Assembly (NCBI RefSeq): GCF_023555005.1
Contig: NZ_JAMJPJ010000016.1
Coordinates: 1 to 64,000, forward strand
Source: Halomonas llamarensis
GTDB taxonomy: Bacteria > Pseudomonadota > Gammaproteobacteria > Pseudomonadales > Halomonadaceae
DNA length: 64,000 nt
Reading direction: 5' to 3'
A program made the position numbers and the translations under genes. Positions 1-8,012 of the stretch are shown one piece after another. Each line of letters opens with the position of its first letter. Positions within the stretch are counted from its first letter, which is position 1. The notes below the pieces were generated by a model. The model ran no database searches, was not told the origin of the DNA, and was given only the letters and a program-made list of their open reading frames with translations.

Positions 1-122
1 CTTGCCGTCAGCTAGCACTTCCCCTTGCCGGGCGTGCAGGGGACTTTCACCCCCAAGTCATCCTGAGGCACCACCCCCAGGAACAGCGCCGGTCAAGGCG
101 CTGCGCGCCATGCCTGGCGCAC
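1..122 (-). ncRNA. 5' end of a probable group II (class C) intron
   Basis: Read on the minus strand from base 122, the sequence opens with GTGCGCC, the group II intron 5' consensus. It then contains a GGTGAAAGTCCCC-type segment and GTGCTAGCTGACGGCAAG, which I recognise as domain I sequence of bacterial group II introns that carry a reverse transcriptase. The intron begins directly after the T-tract of the terminator that follows the tRNA-Ser 3' end (123-197). Class C introns are known to insert just downstream of intrinsic terminators. Only 122 nt are inside the window, so the reverse transcriptase/maturase gene, if present, lies to the left. Recognition is from memory of conserved sequence, so moderate confidence. 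Confidence 0.68.
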
Positions 123-197
123 ACGAAAAAGGCGAACCAAGCTAAGTGCTTGATTCGCCTTTTAAAATCTCTGGCGGAGGGGGAGGGATTCGAACCC
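123..197. repeat. Left prophage attachment repeat (75 bp)
   Basis: Bases 123-197 are identical to 35588-35662 and diverge immediately on both sides. The repeat holds the last 26 nt of tRNA-Ser, including CCA and most of the T-arm, plus the tRNA's terminator hairpin. This copy lacks the tRNA 5' part, so it is the displaced original 3' end left behind by integration. Its outer edge coincides exactly with the inferred intron 5' end at 122. Confidence 0.92.
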
Positions 198-268
198 CTT
201 CACTCCCTGCCTAATATACATAACATACTGATTCTTAATGCTTGGTGCCAACTTCTTTATTGTTTTCG

Positions 269-285
269 AGTCCCTGGCTAGTCCC
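269..285. promoter_or_regulatory. Candidate integrase arm-type site, left
   Basis: AGTCCC occurs twice here, 11 bp apart (start to start 269 and 280), in the form AGTCCC-TGGCT-AGTCCC. The same 17-bp element with two changes lies at 35559-35575, beside the other attachment repeat. Paired short direct repeats flanking the core are typical of arm sites bound by the N-terminal domain of tyrosine integrases. The assignment is inferred from position and repetition only. Confidence 0.4.
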
Positions 286-364
286 GACTATCGTGAGGAT
301 TACGCGCGGCGCGTGTGTGCGCACGTTAATGCCGCAGGATTCCTAGAATCCGTGGGTGGCTCGG

Positions 365-647
365 AAAAAGGTAACAAAGGTAACGCTTTCTAAAAATAGA
401 AGTTAACCTACTGATATTTATATAAATAAAACAGGTGTTCAAAAGGTAACAATAAGGTGACAAAAAGGTAATGCGTTACCTTTTAATAGGGTTACAGAAG
501 TAATTATAAAAATATATATAAATCATCACCTTATAATTCCGTTACCTTTTGCGTTACCTATTGCGACCTTTTAGAGGTAACAAGTAAACCTATATAAAAC
601 AGCACCTTATATTTGCTTTTCCCTGCCGTGACCGATGTTACCTTTTT
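365..647. repeat. AAAGGTAAC iteron cluster, candidate replication origin
   Basis: At least nine copies or near-copies of AAAGGTAAC occur in both orientations in 283 bp: forward around 367-375, 376-384, 442-450, 454-461 (GGTGAC variant), 464-471 and 573-581; reverse around 475-484, 541-550, 553-560 and 637-646. The DNA between them is strikingly AT-rich for this GC-rich phage. Short repeats beside AT-rich DNA are the layout of iteron origins. Phage P4's primase/helicase binds GGTGAACAG-type repeats at its origin, and a P4-alpha-like protein is encoded at 29152-31833. An alternative is an operator array for a phage regulator. Confidence 0.6.
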
Positions 648-835
648 CCGAGGACCCCTCTACTTCTCAAACAGGCCGACTGCCAAGACGCCTCCTGGGA
701 TCGTGGATTCTTTTGCATAAAACCGCCGATATGCGCATAAAAGAAAGCTCACCCAAAACCCTGCCCGAGCCCAGTAACGTCGCGGGCTTGGGCCCTAGTG
801 CAAAGGTGCATAAAAAATAAAATATTTAGAGCGCA

Positions 836-854
836 GGCGGGGCGGGGTGTCGAT
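836..854. other. Candidate cos (packaging) site
   Basis: Bases 836-847 read GGCGGGGCGGGG, matching 11 of 12 bases of the start of the 19-nt cohesive end of phage P2 (GGCGAGGCGGGG...). The site lies about 130 bp beyond the end of the portal gene, where P2 places cos, and is next to a GC-rich dyad. The last seven bases do not match P2. GC-rich sequence could match by chance, so confidence is moderate. Confidence 0.5.
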
Positions 855-925
855 CGCGCGCTGGGGGTCGGCGCCGGGGCCGGGAGGTGGCACGCTTGCC
901 TCAAGCTGAGCCTGTTTAGCGGGCA

Positions 926-951
926 CAAAAAAGCCGCCTTGAAGGCGGCTG
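926..951 (-). terminator. Rho-independent terminator of the Q-P operon
   Basis: A stem AGCCGCC/GGCGGCT (932-950) is followed on the minus strand by a run of T residues (926-931). It sits 28 bp after the stop codon of the portal gene. Confidence 0.88.
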
Positions 952-978
952 CTGTGCTGTGACTGAGTAGCGAAGCGA

Positions 979-2094
979 TTATCGCGATGGATCTAGTCCT
1001 GGCCCGCCACCGCCTTCAAGAGAGTAAGGGCGAAAGCTCACGATCTCTTCACCGACCCGCTCGTTGATCTCCATCATTGTTGCCTGCAACGGCTCTAACT
1101 CGTTGGCCACGAATACCTTGGCCGCTTTCTCAACGTCGCCGAAACCGCAGGTATTCTGGGGGATGATGCCCATCAGCTGCGGGGGTATGCGGTGGCCGGC
1201 AAGCTGATCATCCCGGGTGATGTTCTTCACGTTCCAGAACTCGTCTTTCGCCGCGACCTCGCTGACCGGGATCACCTGAACCCCATCCTTCTTACCCCCT
1301 GGGGAGTACAGGAAAAGGTTCCGGAAATTACCGGGGCCCTTCGAATCCTTAAGCGCCTGGCGCATCGCGTCTATATCCTGCTTGTTATGGGCGGCATCGT
1401 TGACGTACATGATGAACCCAGCATGACTGCCGTTGAGGTAGTAGCGCCTCCGGAACAGGGTGGCGCTCTCATTGAGCCATGCAGACTGCAGGCTGCCGAG
1501 ATAGTCCGGTACGCCATAGATCCCCTGGTCAACATCGGGCTCCAGCAAGTGGATTACCCGCCCCGCCGGCAGCTCTACCCGATCAACGAAGTTAGGTGCC
1601 CACCAGTATCGATCACCACTCAATCCACCCCGCCGCATATAGCGCGCTCGCAAATGGCGAAAAGGCAACCTCTTGCCTAGCCTCCCGAACACCTCTTCGA
1701 GATAACCGTTACCAAACACCAGGTAGTCCAGGGCTAGGCCACTAAACGCTTGGCGGCCAAGCAAGGGGTGCGGCTTGAACGTGCGTAACAGAATATTCCT
1801 CTTCACCTGGAGCGCCGACCCGTGATGCGCCGTCGCCCGATAGCTCTTGGCCAACACATCCAGCGGGATCGGCGGCTCGTACCACTCATCTGCTGAAAGC
1901 CATAACCCCTCGTGGAAAAAGTCCCGCATGCTGGTAACTGGCTCTGGATCCCCGAAGCTGAACGCCTCGGGTCGAGCGCCTGACGCCGCGGCCGATCCGG
2001 TTGACAGGTTGCCCGATTCGCTTGACGGGGCGCTGGACTCATCGACGCGGTAGGCCGGCACGCGGATTCGGGGCTTGGCGGTAGTCTCGCTCAT
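979..2094 (-). CDS. Q: Phage portal protein (P2 gpQ family)
   Basis: This 371-aa protein forms the dodecameric portal vertex through which DNA enters and leaves the capsid, and it connects head and tail. The sequence resembles P2 gpQ/PBSX portal proteins over most of its length, including a region around residues 90-330 rich in conserved aromatic and glycine positions (for example GNGYLEEVFGR and YGVPDYLGSLQSAWLNESAT). The first 45 residues are low-complexity Ser/Ala. Its start overlaps the stop of the terminase gene by ATGA, so the two are translationally coupled, and a terminator follows. Length is near that of P2 Q (344 aa). Confidence 0.93.
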   Translation of the reverse strand: MSETTAKPRIRVPAYRVDESSAPSSESGNLSTGSAAASGARPEAFSFGDPEPVTSMRDFFHEGLWLSADEWYEPPIPLDVLAKSYRATAHHGSALQVKRNILLRTFKPHPLLGRQAFSGLALDYLVFGNGYLEEVFGRLGKRLPFRHLRARYMRRGGLSGDRYWWAPNFVDRVELPAGRVIHLLEPDVDQGIYGVPDYLGSLQSAWLNESATLFRRRYYLNGSHAGFIMYVNDAAHNKQDIDAMRQALKDSKGPGNFRNLFLYSPGGKKDGVQVIPVSEVAAKDEFWNVKNITRDDQLAGHRIPPQLMGIIPQNTCGFGDVEKAAKVFVANELEPLQATMMEINERVGEEIVSFRPYSLEGGGGPGLDPSR

Positions 2095-3866
2095 TCAAAT
2101 ATCTCCATCATGGAACGCCCGGCCTCTTCCGCCGGGCCGTCGATTGGTTCGTGGTGAAGCGCGTGCATCGTGGCCCAAGCCAGGTCGGCATGGCCTGTCG
2201 CCTGGTTGCGCCCGCTGGTGTAGGTGAACTGGCGGCCCGAAGCGGTCAGTTCACGTTTGATGGCCATGAAGGACTGGGCAAGATCCGCCCAGCCGGCGTC
2301 AAACTCGAGTCGTCCCTTGCGCATTATCTGCTGTGCCTGCATTACCATGCGGCTCTTGACGTCGACGCTGTACTGGTAGCGCACTAAGGTGGGGAACCAC
2401 TTCTCGACATGCTCGGCCACGGCCTCTCCAAGCCCGCTGACGTCGATGCCGATATGCTCGATCTGGTACTTGGCTTCGAAGCTACGGATGAAAGCGGCCT
2501 GCGCCTCATAGTCCTGGCCTTTCACTCTGTGGCGCTCCAGCAACCGGTGAGGCTCATCGGCAGTGCGCGAGGGCAACACCACTACCAAGCCAGCGCCGTC
2601 GCCATCTTCACCGGTACCCGTTGGGTCATAGCCGATCCACACGCCGCGATCGCCGACCGGGCGCGGCGCGAATGGCCGGTAGTCGTTCCACACTTCCCAG
2701 CTATCGACCATGCAGGGCTGAATAGCCGATAGCGGGAAAGCGCTTTGCGAATCGTCGACGAACTGGCACTCGAACAAGTTGGCGAACTCGTCATCGCTAT
2801 ACTCGAATCGCAGGTCATCGATCTCGAAGAGGTCGCAGCCGCCCTGCTCGGCATCGTGGATGGTGACGATTTGCTTCCACTGGCGATCACCGCATAAAGC
2901 ACCGTTTCTAAGTGCTTTATGACTGGTGTCTATCTCCACTCGATCGGATTTTTTGCGCCGCTTGTTAAGGCGCTCACCCGTCCAGAATGGGTAGGCCGCA
3001 TGAGCGATTGAAGATGGGGTGGAACAATAGGTCTGGCTAAACTGCTTATGCGTGGCCATCGCCGATGCCACTTTACGAAACTGCTCAAAGCCTAGAATCC
3101 AGAAGTACTCATCCAAAAAAACATCACCGTGATACCCCTGTGCGGTTTTCGCGTTAGTACCCAGGAAGTGAAGTTCGGCGCCATTATCAAGAATAATCGG
3201 GTCGCCCTTTAGCTCAACGCCACACGTCTGTTTTACAAACTGGACGATATAACTTCGAAATATGTGAGCCTGAGCCTTTGAAGCACTTAGGAATATTTTG
3301 TTCTTGCCCGACTTAAAGGCGTCGAGTATCGCTTCCCGAGCGAAGTAGAAAGTCGCGCCGATCTGCCGGCTCTTCAGAATGTTGCGAATTCGGTGCTTCT
3401 GACCGGCCTCATACCACGTCAACTGATAATCAAACAGCGAGTCAAAGAACGCGGCCTCGAGCTGCTCTACTTGCTCTTCATCCAGCGCATTACGCCGCTG
3501 CTTGCGGCGCGGGGCTTCGTTGCGCGCATTGATATTGGGGTTGAGATCCGCCTCGCGGCCGGTCTGCTGGTATTTATGCACCCGAGCCAGGCGCTCGATC
3601 TGCCTGCCCAGCAGGTCGATCTCCTTAAAGTCCCTGCCTTCCTTTGCCTCCTTGCTGATCAGCTGCACCAGGCGCGCCTCGAGCGCCCCCTCAACGCGCT
3701 GGCTCGGCAATGCATCGTCCCAGCCGTCACGCTGTTTCCAGCTGTGTACGGTGGCCGCCTTCTCGTCTAAATGCTCAGCAATACGCGCCACTCGCCACCC
3801 CTGCCAGTAAAGGTGGCGGGCGTGTACGCGCGAAGAGTCTGTTGTGTCGGCAGGCATCGTTGTCAT
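2091..3866 (-). CDS. P: Terminase large subunit ATPase (P2 gpP family)
   Basis: This 591-aa subunit drives DNA packaging by ATP hydrolysis and acts with the gpM subunit to cut at cos. An N-terminal helix-turn-helix (about residues 20-47) precedes the ATPase domain. The Walker A variant is KSRQIGAT (165-172) and the Walker B is VFLDE (249-253), with a coupling segment SQTYCSTPSS shortly after. The C-terminal part begins WIGYDPTGTG, an RNase-H-like fold region. It is transcribed leftward with Q from the divergent late promoter region at 3879-3967. Length matches P2 P (590 aa). Confidence 0.95.
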   Translation of the reverse strand: MTTMPADTTDSSRVHARHLYWQGWRVARIAEHLDEKAATVHSWKQRDGWDDALPSQRVEGALEARLVQLISKEAKEGRDFKEIDLLGRQIERLARVHKYQQTGREADLNPNINARNEAPRRKQRRNALDEEQVEQLEAAFFDSLFDYQLTWYEAGQKHRIRNILKSRQIGATFYFAREAILDAFKSGKNKIFLSASKAQAHIFRSYIVQFVKQTCGVELKGDPIILDNGAELHFLGTNAKTAQGYHGDVFLDEYFWILGFEQFRKVASAMATHKQFSQTYCSTPSSIAHAAYPFWTGERLNKRRKKSDRVEIDTSHKALRNGALCGDRQWKQIVTIHDAEQGGCDLFEIDDLRFEYSDDEFANLFECQFVDDSQSAFPLSAIQPCMVDSWEVWNDYRPFAPRPVGDRGVWIGYDPTGTGEDGDGAGLVVVLPSRTADEPHRLLERHRVKGQDYEAQAAFIRSFEAKYQIEHIGIDVSGLGEAVAEHVEKWFPTLVRYQYSVDVKSRMVMQAQQIMRKGRLEFDAGWADLAQSFMAIKRELTASGRQFTYTSGRNQATGHADLAWATMHALHHEPIDGPAEEAGRSMMEIFE

Positions 3867-3878
3867 GCCGCCAGCCTA

Positions 3879-3967
3879 ACCGCGCTCGCTTCGCAGCCCA
3901 CGGCATAGCGCGTTGTGGATAAGACGCCTACAACGCCACAGCGTTGAGCTAGACGCCCTGCGCGCGG
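3879..3967. promoter_or_regulatory. Divergent Ogr-type late promoters for P-Q and O-N-M-L...
   Basis: The dyad GTTGT (3912-3916), 13 bp, ACAAC (3930-3934) lies between the divergent P and O genes. Identical dyads occur at 10490-10512 and 18174-18196. Phage P2 late promoters have no -35 box and are activated by Ogr bound to a TGT-N12-ACA dyad near -55. Sequences at the expected -10 distance fit the loose A...T pattern: TAGGCT leftward near 3878 and GAACCT rightward near 3967. A second dyad, CAACGC/GCGTTG (3931-3946), overlaps the site. Confidence 0.72.
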
Positions 3968-4010
3968 AACCTGACCACAACGCCTGAACCCCACCACCCA
4001 CGAGGCAGCC

Positions 4011-4826
4011 ATGGCAATGTTCCGCATCGCGACTGAAGGCGCGACAACTGACGGCCGCACGATCACACGCAAGTGGATCGAGCAGATGGCCAAGAATTTT
4101 AACCCCGCCACCTACGGTGCTCGGATTTGGATGGAGCACATGCGCGGCATGTTCGCCGACGGCCCCTTCCCCGCACTTGGCGACGTGACAGCCCTTGAGG
4201 CGCGCGAAGGCGAAGATGGCAAGATGGCTCTCTATGCCGAGATCGACCCCACCGACCGGCTCAAACAGATCAACAGCGAGCGTCAGAAGATCTACACCAG
4301 CATTGAAGTAGATCCTGAATTCGCGGATACCGGCGAGGCCTACCTGGTTGGCCTAGCGGTCACCGACTCACCCGCAAGCCTCGGTACCGACATGCTTCAA
4401 TTCAGCGCTTCTCAAGGCACCGCCTCTCCGCTGGCCGCCCGCAAGCAGTCGGCGCACAACGTGTTCACGGCAGCCGTGGAAACTGAGCTGGACTTCTCTA
4501 CGGAGCCACCCGAAGAGCAAGGCCCAACCCTAACCGAGCGCGTGAAAGCGCTGTTCAAGAAGCACGACGCCAAGACCGACAAGGGTTTTGCCGACTTTCG
4601 CGCCGAGCTCGAGCAGACCCTCGAACTGTTCGTGCAGAAGTACCAGGCGCTGGACGCCGAGCTCAAAAAACTGCCTAGCAGCACGGCTTTTAAAGAGCTC
4701 CAAGACGCCCATGCCGCAACCAAAACCAAGCTGGATGAGCTCTATACCAAGCTCGACAACGAACCGACTACCCCGCCCCGCGCTCCCGCCATCGGCGGTG
4801 CTGATGCCCAACTGACAGACTGCTAA
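4011..4826 (+). CDS. O: Capsid scaffolding protein and protease (P2 gpO family)
   Basis: The 271-aa product guides capsid assembly and carries the serine protease that trims capsid proteins, as known for P2 gpO. The N-terminal half (to about residue 140) is the protease region; it contains NFNPATYGARIWMEHMRG and the IYTSIEVDPEFADTGEAYLVG stretch around residues 95-117, and the family's PASLGTDMLQFS end. The C-terminal part is helical and charged, as expected of a scaffold. It is the first gene of the rightward late operon and is followed after 12 bp by the major capsid gene. Confidence 0.93.
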   Translation: MAMFRIATEGATTDGRTITRKWIEQMAKNFNPATYGARIWMEHMRGMFADGPFPALGDVTALEAREGEDGKMALYAEIDPTDRLKQINSERQKIYTSIEVDPEFADTGEAYLVGLAVTDSPASLGTDMLQFSASQGTASPLAARKQSAHNVFTAAVETELDFSTEPPEEQGPTLTERVKALFKKHDAKTDKGFADFRAELEQTLELFVQKYQALDAELKKLPSSTAFKELQDAHAATKTKLDELYTKLDNEPTTPPRAPAIGGADAQLTDC

Positions 4827-4838
4827 GGATCGCCGCTA

Positions 4839-5855
4839 ATGCGTAAAGATACCCGTATCGCCTACAACCGACTGCTCGACCGAATCGCTCAACTGTCCGG
4901 CGTGCCTAGCGCCAAAGAGCAATTCGCCATCGAGCCGTCGGTGCAACAGACGTTGGAATCCAAGATTCAGGAATCCAGTGAATTCCTGAGCTCCGTCAAC
5001 ATCATTGGCGTCGATGAGCTCAAGGGGCAAAAGCTCGGCCTGGGTGTCACCGGCCCGATTGCCAGCCGTACCGACACCACTCAGAAAGACCGCACCACCA
5101 GTGATGTGTCCTCCCTCGAATCTCATGATTACGAATGTGTCGCCACCGAGTTCGACACCCACATCACCTGGGCCAAGCTAGACGCCTGGGCCAAGTTCCC
5201 GGATTTTCAGACCCGTGTGCGCAACGCCATCGTTCGCCAACAAGCGCTGGACCGCATCATGGTTGGGCTCAACGGCACCACGGCGGCCGCCGAAACGGAT
5301 CGCGTGGCCAACCCGCTGCTGCAAGACGTCAACATCGGCTGGCTGCAGCAATATCGCACCCACGCCCCGGCGCGCGTTCTCAGCGAAGGCGCCAACGCGG
5401 GCGAAGTACGTGTTGGCCCGAGTGGTGACTATGAAAACCTGGATGCCCTGGTCTATGACGTGGTCAACGAAATGCTCGACCCCTGGTTCCGGGAAAGCAC
5501 GGATATTCGCGCCATTTGCGGCCGCAAGATCCTTGCCGACAAGTATTTCCCGCTGATCAACCAAGAGCAGGCGCCCACCGAGCAACGCGCCCTGGACATG
5601 ATCCTCAGCCAAAAGCGCATGGGTGGCCAACAGGCCGCGCGCGTCCCGTTCATGCCGGACGGCACGCTGCTGATCACCCCGCCGGAAAACCTCTCACTGT
5701 ATTGGCAGAACGGCAGCCGCCGCCGCTACCTAGAGGACAACCCCAAGCGCAACCGTATCGAGAACTACGAATCCAGCAATGACGCCTACGTGATTGAGGA
5801 CTACGGATTTGGCTGCTTGGTCGAAAACATCGTCTTCGGTGACTGGTCCGTTTAA
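4839..5855 (+). CDS. N: Major capsid protein (P2 gpN family)
   Basis: The 338-aa precursor forms the T=7-type icosahedral shell; in P2, gpO cleaves its N-terminus. Recognisable P2 family segments include the N-terminal AQLSGVPSAKEQFAIEPSVQQ, the FQTRVRNAIVRQQALDRIMVG stretch and the C-terminal RRRYLEDNPKRNRIENYES. Length is close to P2 N (357 aa). The gene follows O by 12 bp and is ten bases ahead of M, with an AAGGAG-type ribosome site before the next gene. Confidence 0.95.
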   Translation: MRKDTRIAYNRLLDRIAQLSGVPSAKEQFAIEPSVQQTLESKIQESSEFLSSVNIIGVDELKGQKLGLGVTGPIASRTDTTQKDRTTSDVSSLESHDYECVATEFDTHITWAKLDAWAKFPDFQTRVRNAIVRQQALDRIMVGLNGTTAAAETDRVANPLLQDVNIGWLQQYRTHAPARVLSEGANAGEVRVGPSGDYENLDALVYDVVNEMLDPWFRESTDIRAICGRKILADKYFPLINQEQAPTEQRALDMILSQKRMGGQQAARVPFMPDGTLLITPPENLSLYWQNGSRRRYLEDNPKRNRIENYESSNDAYVIEDYGFGCLVENIVFGDWSV

Positions 5856-5865
5856 GGAGTAGCCA

Positions 5866-6588
5866 ATGATTAGCCCTGCCCGTAAGCACTTCCAGCGCAC
5901 CTTTGCTGCCCAAGCGGCGGGGGTCGCCAACCCCCGCGCCGCCCAGGGTGGCGAGCAGTACGAACTCATGGCCGCTGCGCTGTGGGAGGCCCGCCGCACC
6001 CTAAAGGGCATCAAGTCAGTCGAGGCCAAGGTGGCCAAGAAGCGCGAGATGCTGCCCGAGTTTGAGGCCTACGTGGCTGGCGTGATCGAGGGCGGCAAAG
6101 GCGCCCAAGATGACGTCCTGATGACCATCATGCTCTGGCGTCTTGATGTCGGTGAGCTCGAAGGCGGCCTCGAAGTGGCTGAGTACGCCCTACACCACGC
6201 TCTCGACACCCCCGACCGCTTCGAGCGGGACACCGCTTCGATCGTCGCCGAACAAGTCGCCGAGGAAGCATTGGCCCGCCTTGAGGCACCGCATACAGAT
6301 GACGCCGAAGGCGAGGCCCGCGCTGCCGCCGAAGCCGCTGATCTGGTTATGCACCTGAGTCGCGCCGAAGCGCTGACCCGCGACGCCGATATGCACGACC
6401 AGATCCGCGCCAAGCTGCACAAGGCCCTGGGCTATGCCCACCGTGGATCACGCAACCTGAGCGAAGCCCTTGAATGCCTTCGCCGCGCCCTGCAGCTGAA
6501 TGACCGGGTCGGCGTTAAGAAGGACATCGAAAAGCTAGAGCGCGAGCTCAAGCAACAGCAGAACGAAGGTGACCAGGCTAACGCCTGA
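5866..6588 (+). CDS. M: Terminase endonuclease subunit (P2 gpM family)
   Basis: The 240-aa subunit is the nuclease that nicks cos DNA for packaging, working with gpP. It has the family N-terminus (SPARKHFQRTFAAQAAG) and the DVLMTIMLWRLDVGELEGGLEVAEYAL segment in the middle. Residues about 180-235 are helical with tetratricopeptide-like character (YAHRGSRNLSEALECLRRALQ). Length matches P2 M (247 aa). A 106-bp gap follows before L. Confidence 0.93.
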   Translation: MISPARKHFQRTFAAQAAGVANPRAAQGGEQYELMAAALWEARRTLKGIKSVEAKVAKKREMLPEFEAYVAGVIEGGKGAQDDVLMTIMLWRLDVGELEGGLEVAEYALHHALDTPDRFERDTASIVAEQVAEEALARLEAPHTDDAEGEARAAAEAADLVMHLSRAEALTRDADMHDQIRAKLHKALGYAHRGSRNLSEALECLRRALQLNDRVGVKKDIEKLERELKQQQNEGDQANA

Positions 6589-6694
6589 TCGCCCCACCGA
6601 GTCGCACGCCGACGCCAAGGGGGCGCCGGGTAAGAGCTGACCCCGGTCTTGCTCGACACCCAGCCCACCCCCTTCCTAACAACGAGCCACCGCC

Positions 6695-7165
6695 ATGTCG
6701 TTGATCTCCTACGGAACCGGCGAGACCGCTACGCCACCCGACGCTATCGCCAACAATGGATTCTGGCCAGACCTTGACGCCGCCGACTTTCGCGACGCCG
6801 AGCGAATCGACAGCACGGCCACCGAGGCACGCTTCGAACAGGCCCTGCGCGTGGCCATGGCCGATATCAACCGACAGCTCGCCCCCTTCCAGGAAGAACA
6901 GCAGGCCAATGGTGTTGCTACCGCTGCCGAGATACCGCGCGCAGGGTGGCAATGCGAAGGGCATCACAAGCTGCTCTATCGCCGCGCCGTCTATGCCACT
7001 GCCCTGGCCAGCTTGCTCGAGCGCTACCGCGACTACAGCGCAACCGGTGAAGGGGATGAACGTGGCGAAGCCAAGGACCTAGCGGCTGATGACTACCGCC
7101 GCGACGCCCGCTGGGCCGTCAGCGAGATCCTCGACGAAAGCCACGCTGTTGTGGAGCTGATCTAG
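6695..7165 (+). CDS. L: Head completion protein (P2 gpL family)
   Basis: The 156-aa protein completes the capsid after packaging by binding the portal and making the tail-joining surface. The family pattern is visible: FWPDLDAADFRDAERID near residue 25, and a C-terminal YRRDARWAVSEIL segment. The stop TAG shares its last base with the GTG start of gene X, so translation is coupled. Slightly shorter than P2 L (169 aa). Confidence 0.9.
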   Translation: MSLISYGTGETATPPDAIANNGFWPDLDAADFRDAERIDSTATEARFEQALRVAMADINRQLAPFQEEQQANGVATAAEIPRAGWQCEGHHKLLYRRAVYATALASLLERYRDYSATGEGDERGEAKDLAADDYRRDARWAVSEILDESHAVVELI

Positions 7166-7374
7166 TGCCAACCGTTCGCACTCACCAGGGCGAAACCCTC
7201 GACCAGCTTTGCCATCGAGTGCTTGGCACAACCGCCGGCGTCACTGAGCGCGCGCTAAAAATGAACCCAGGGCTAGCCGATCTCGGCCCGGTCCTACCTC
7301 ACGGCACCCTGGTCAAGCTGCCCGAAGAGCAGACAACCCCCGTCGTGGTCGACACCGTCCAGCTATGGAGCTGA
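7165..7374 (+). CDS. X: Tail protein X (P2 gpX family, LysM-like)
   Basis: This 69-aa protein starts at GTG overlapping the stop of L. It has the family pattern HQGETLDQLCHRVLG ... VTERALKMNPGLADLGPVLPHGTLVKLP, a small LysM-like fold thought to bind peptidoglycan or join tail parts. P2 X is 67 aa, so length fits. It lies in its usual place between head completion and lysis genes. Confidence 0.93.
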   Translation: MPTVRTHQGETLDQLCHRVLGTTAGVTERALKMNPGLADLGPVLPHGTLVKLPEEQTTPVVVDTVQLWS

Positions 7375-7395
7375 CGAAAAAACGAAGAGGAATTT

Positions 7396-7740
7396 ATGGC
7401 AGAACCCAGCACCGCCGCTGCCGCCGGCACCGCCTCGCTTGCAGCCTTTTTTATTGGAATGCTGCCGGGCATCGACGCAAATGCGGTTGTCGGCGCATTT
7501 TGCGGCGCCGCGCTGTTCGTTATCAGCGCAAAAGAACTGGGCCTACTCGAGCGCCTCGCTTATCTCGCTATTTCATTCCTGATCGGCTACCTCGGCGGCC
7601 CCGCCACACTAGGCGACATGCTTGAGCACTCCGCCGTCTCGGCGTTTATCGCCGCCGCCGTCAGCGTCACTGCCGGGCTTCGAGCCATTGAAGGCGTCAA
7701 GACAATGGATCTCAAAGCCTGGCTAGGAGGAAAGAAGTGA
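7396..7740 (+). CDS. Putative holin (three-helix membrane protein)
   Basis: The 114-aa protein has hydrophobic segments at about residues 12-28, 31-48, 55-75 and 82-98 and ends in a short basic tail (KAWLGGKK), as holins do. Holins make pores in the inner membrane so that the endolysin can reach the cell wall. It has a good GAGGAA ribosome site, and its stop overlaps the start of the next membrane gene by four bases. The position after X equals that of the P2 holin Y, though sequence similarity to Y is not evident. Confidence 0.75.
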   Translation: MAEPSTAAAAGTASLAAFFIGMLPGIDANAVVGAFCGAALFVISAKELGLLERLAYLAISFLIGYLGGPATLGDMLEHSAVSAFIAAAVSVTAGLRAIEGVKTMDLKAWLGGKK

Positions 7741-8012
7741 TACCCGCCGAATCGATGATCACCCTGTTGGCCGCCTCACTGATCTGCATCCGGCTGCTAA
7801 CGTTTCGCCGCGGCGAGGCCCGCCACCGCGTGGGCTATGCCTGCCTGGCGTGGCTACTCATCGCCGGTACCGGCACCGTTTCTATCCGCATTCTAACCGG
7901 CACCGCCTGCCCCCCTGGTTGGGGTATCGCGATCGTCATGTCAGTTCTTGCCGTGCTCGTGTTTCGCGCGCGCGGCAACGTTGCTCACGTCATCCAACTT
8001 CGGAGGCTCTAA
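7737..8012 (+). CDS. Second small membrane protein, holin/antiholin-like
   Basis: The 91-aa protein has three hydrophobic stretches (about residues 5-22, 33-52 and 58-76) and a basic C-terminus. It resembles three-transmembrane phage holins. It overlaps the preceding holin-like gene by ATGA-type overlap and the endolysin by TAATG, so all three are translated together. It may be the true holin, an antiholin, or a partner of the upstream protein; the sequence does not decide between these. Confidence 0.7.
   Translation: MIPAESMITLLAASLICIRLLTFRRGEARHRVGYACLAWLLIAGTGTVSIRILTGTACPPGWGIAIVMSVLAVLVFRARGNVAHVIQLRRL

Larger units (their letters stand above)
198..978. other. Non-coding left end of the prophage
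   Basis: No convincing gene is seen here; a 61-codon frame at 635-820 lacks a ribosome site and any recognisable feature. The stretch holds a candidate integrase arm site (269-285), an AT-rich field of AAAGGTAAC repeats (365-647), a strong inverted repeat with arms 763-772 and 784-793, a GC-rich cos-like sequence (836-854) and the terminator of the leftward portal operon (927-951). Confidence 0.7.

Noticed and set aside
171-197. A second tRNA-Ser at the left repeat
   Set aside because: Only the 3' 26 nt are present; it is the displaced end from integration, not a functional gene.
635-820. 61-codon reading frame at the left end of the prophage
   Set aside because: No ribosome site, crosses the strong inverted repeat at 763-793, and the translation has no recognisable or compositionally plausible protein.
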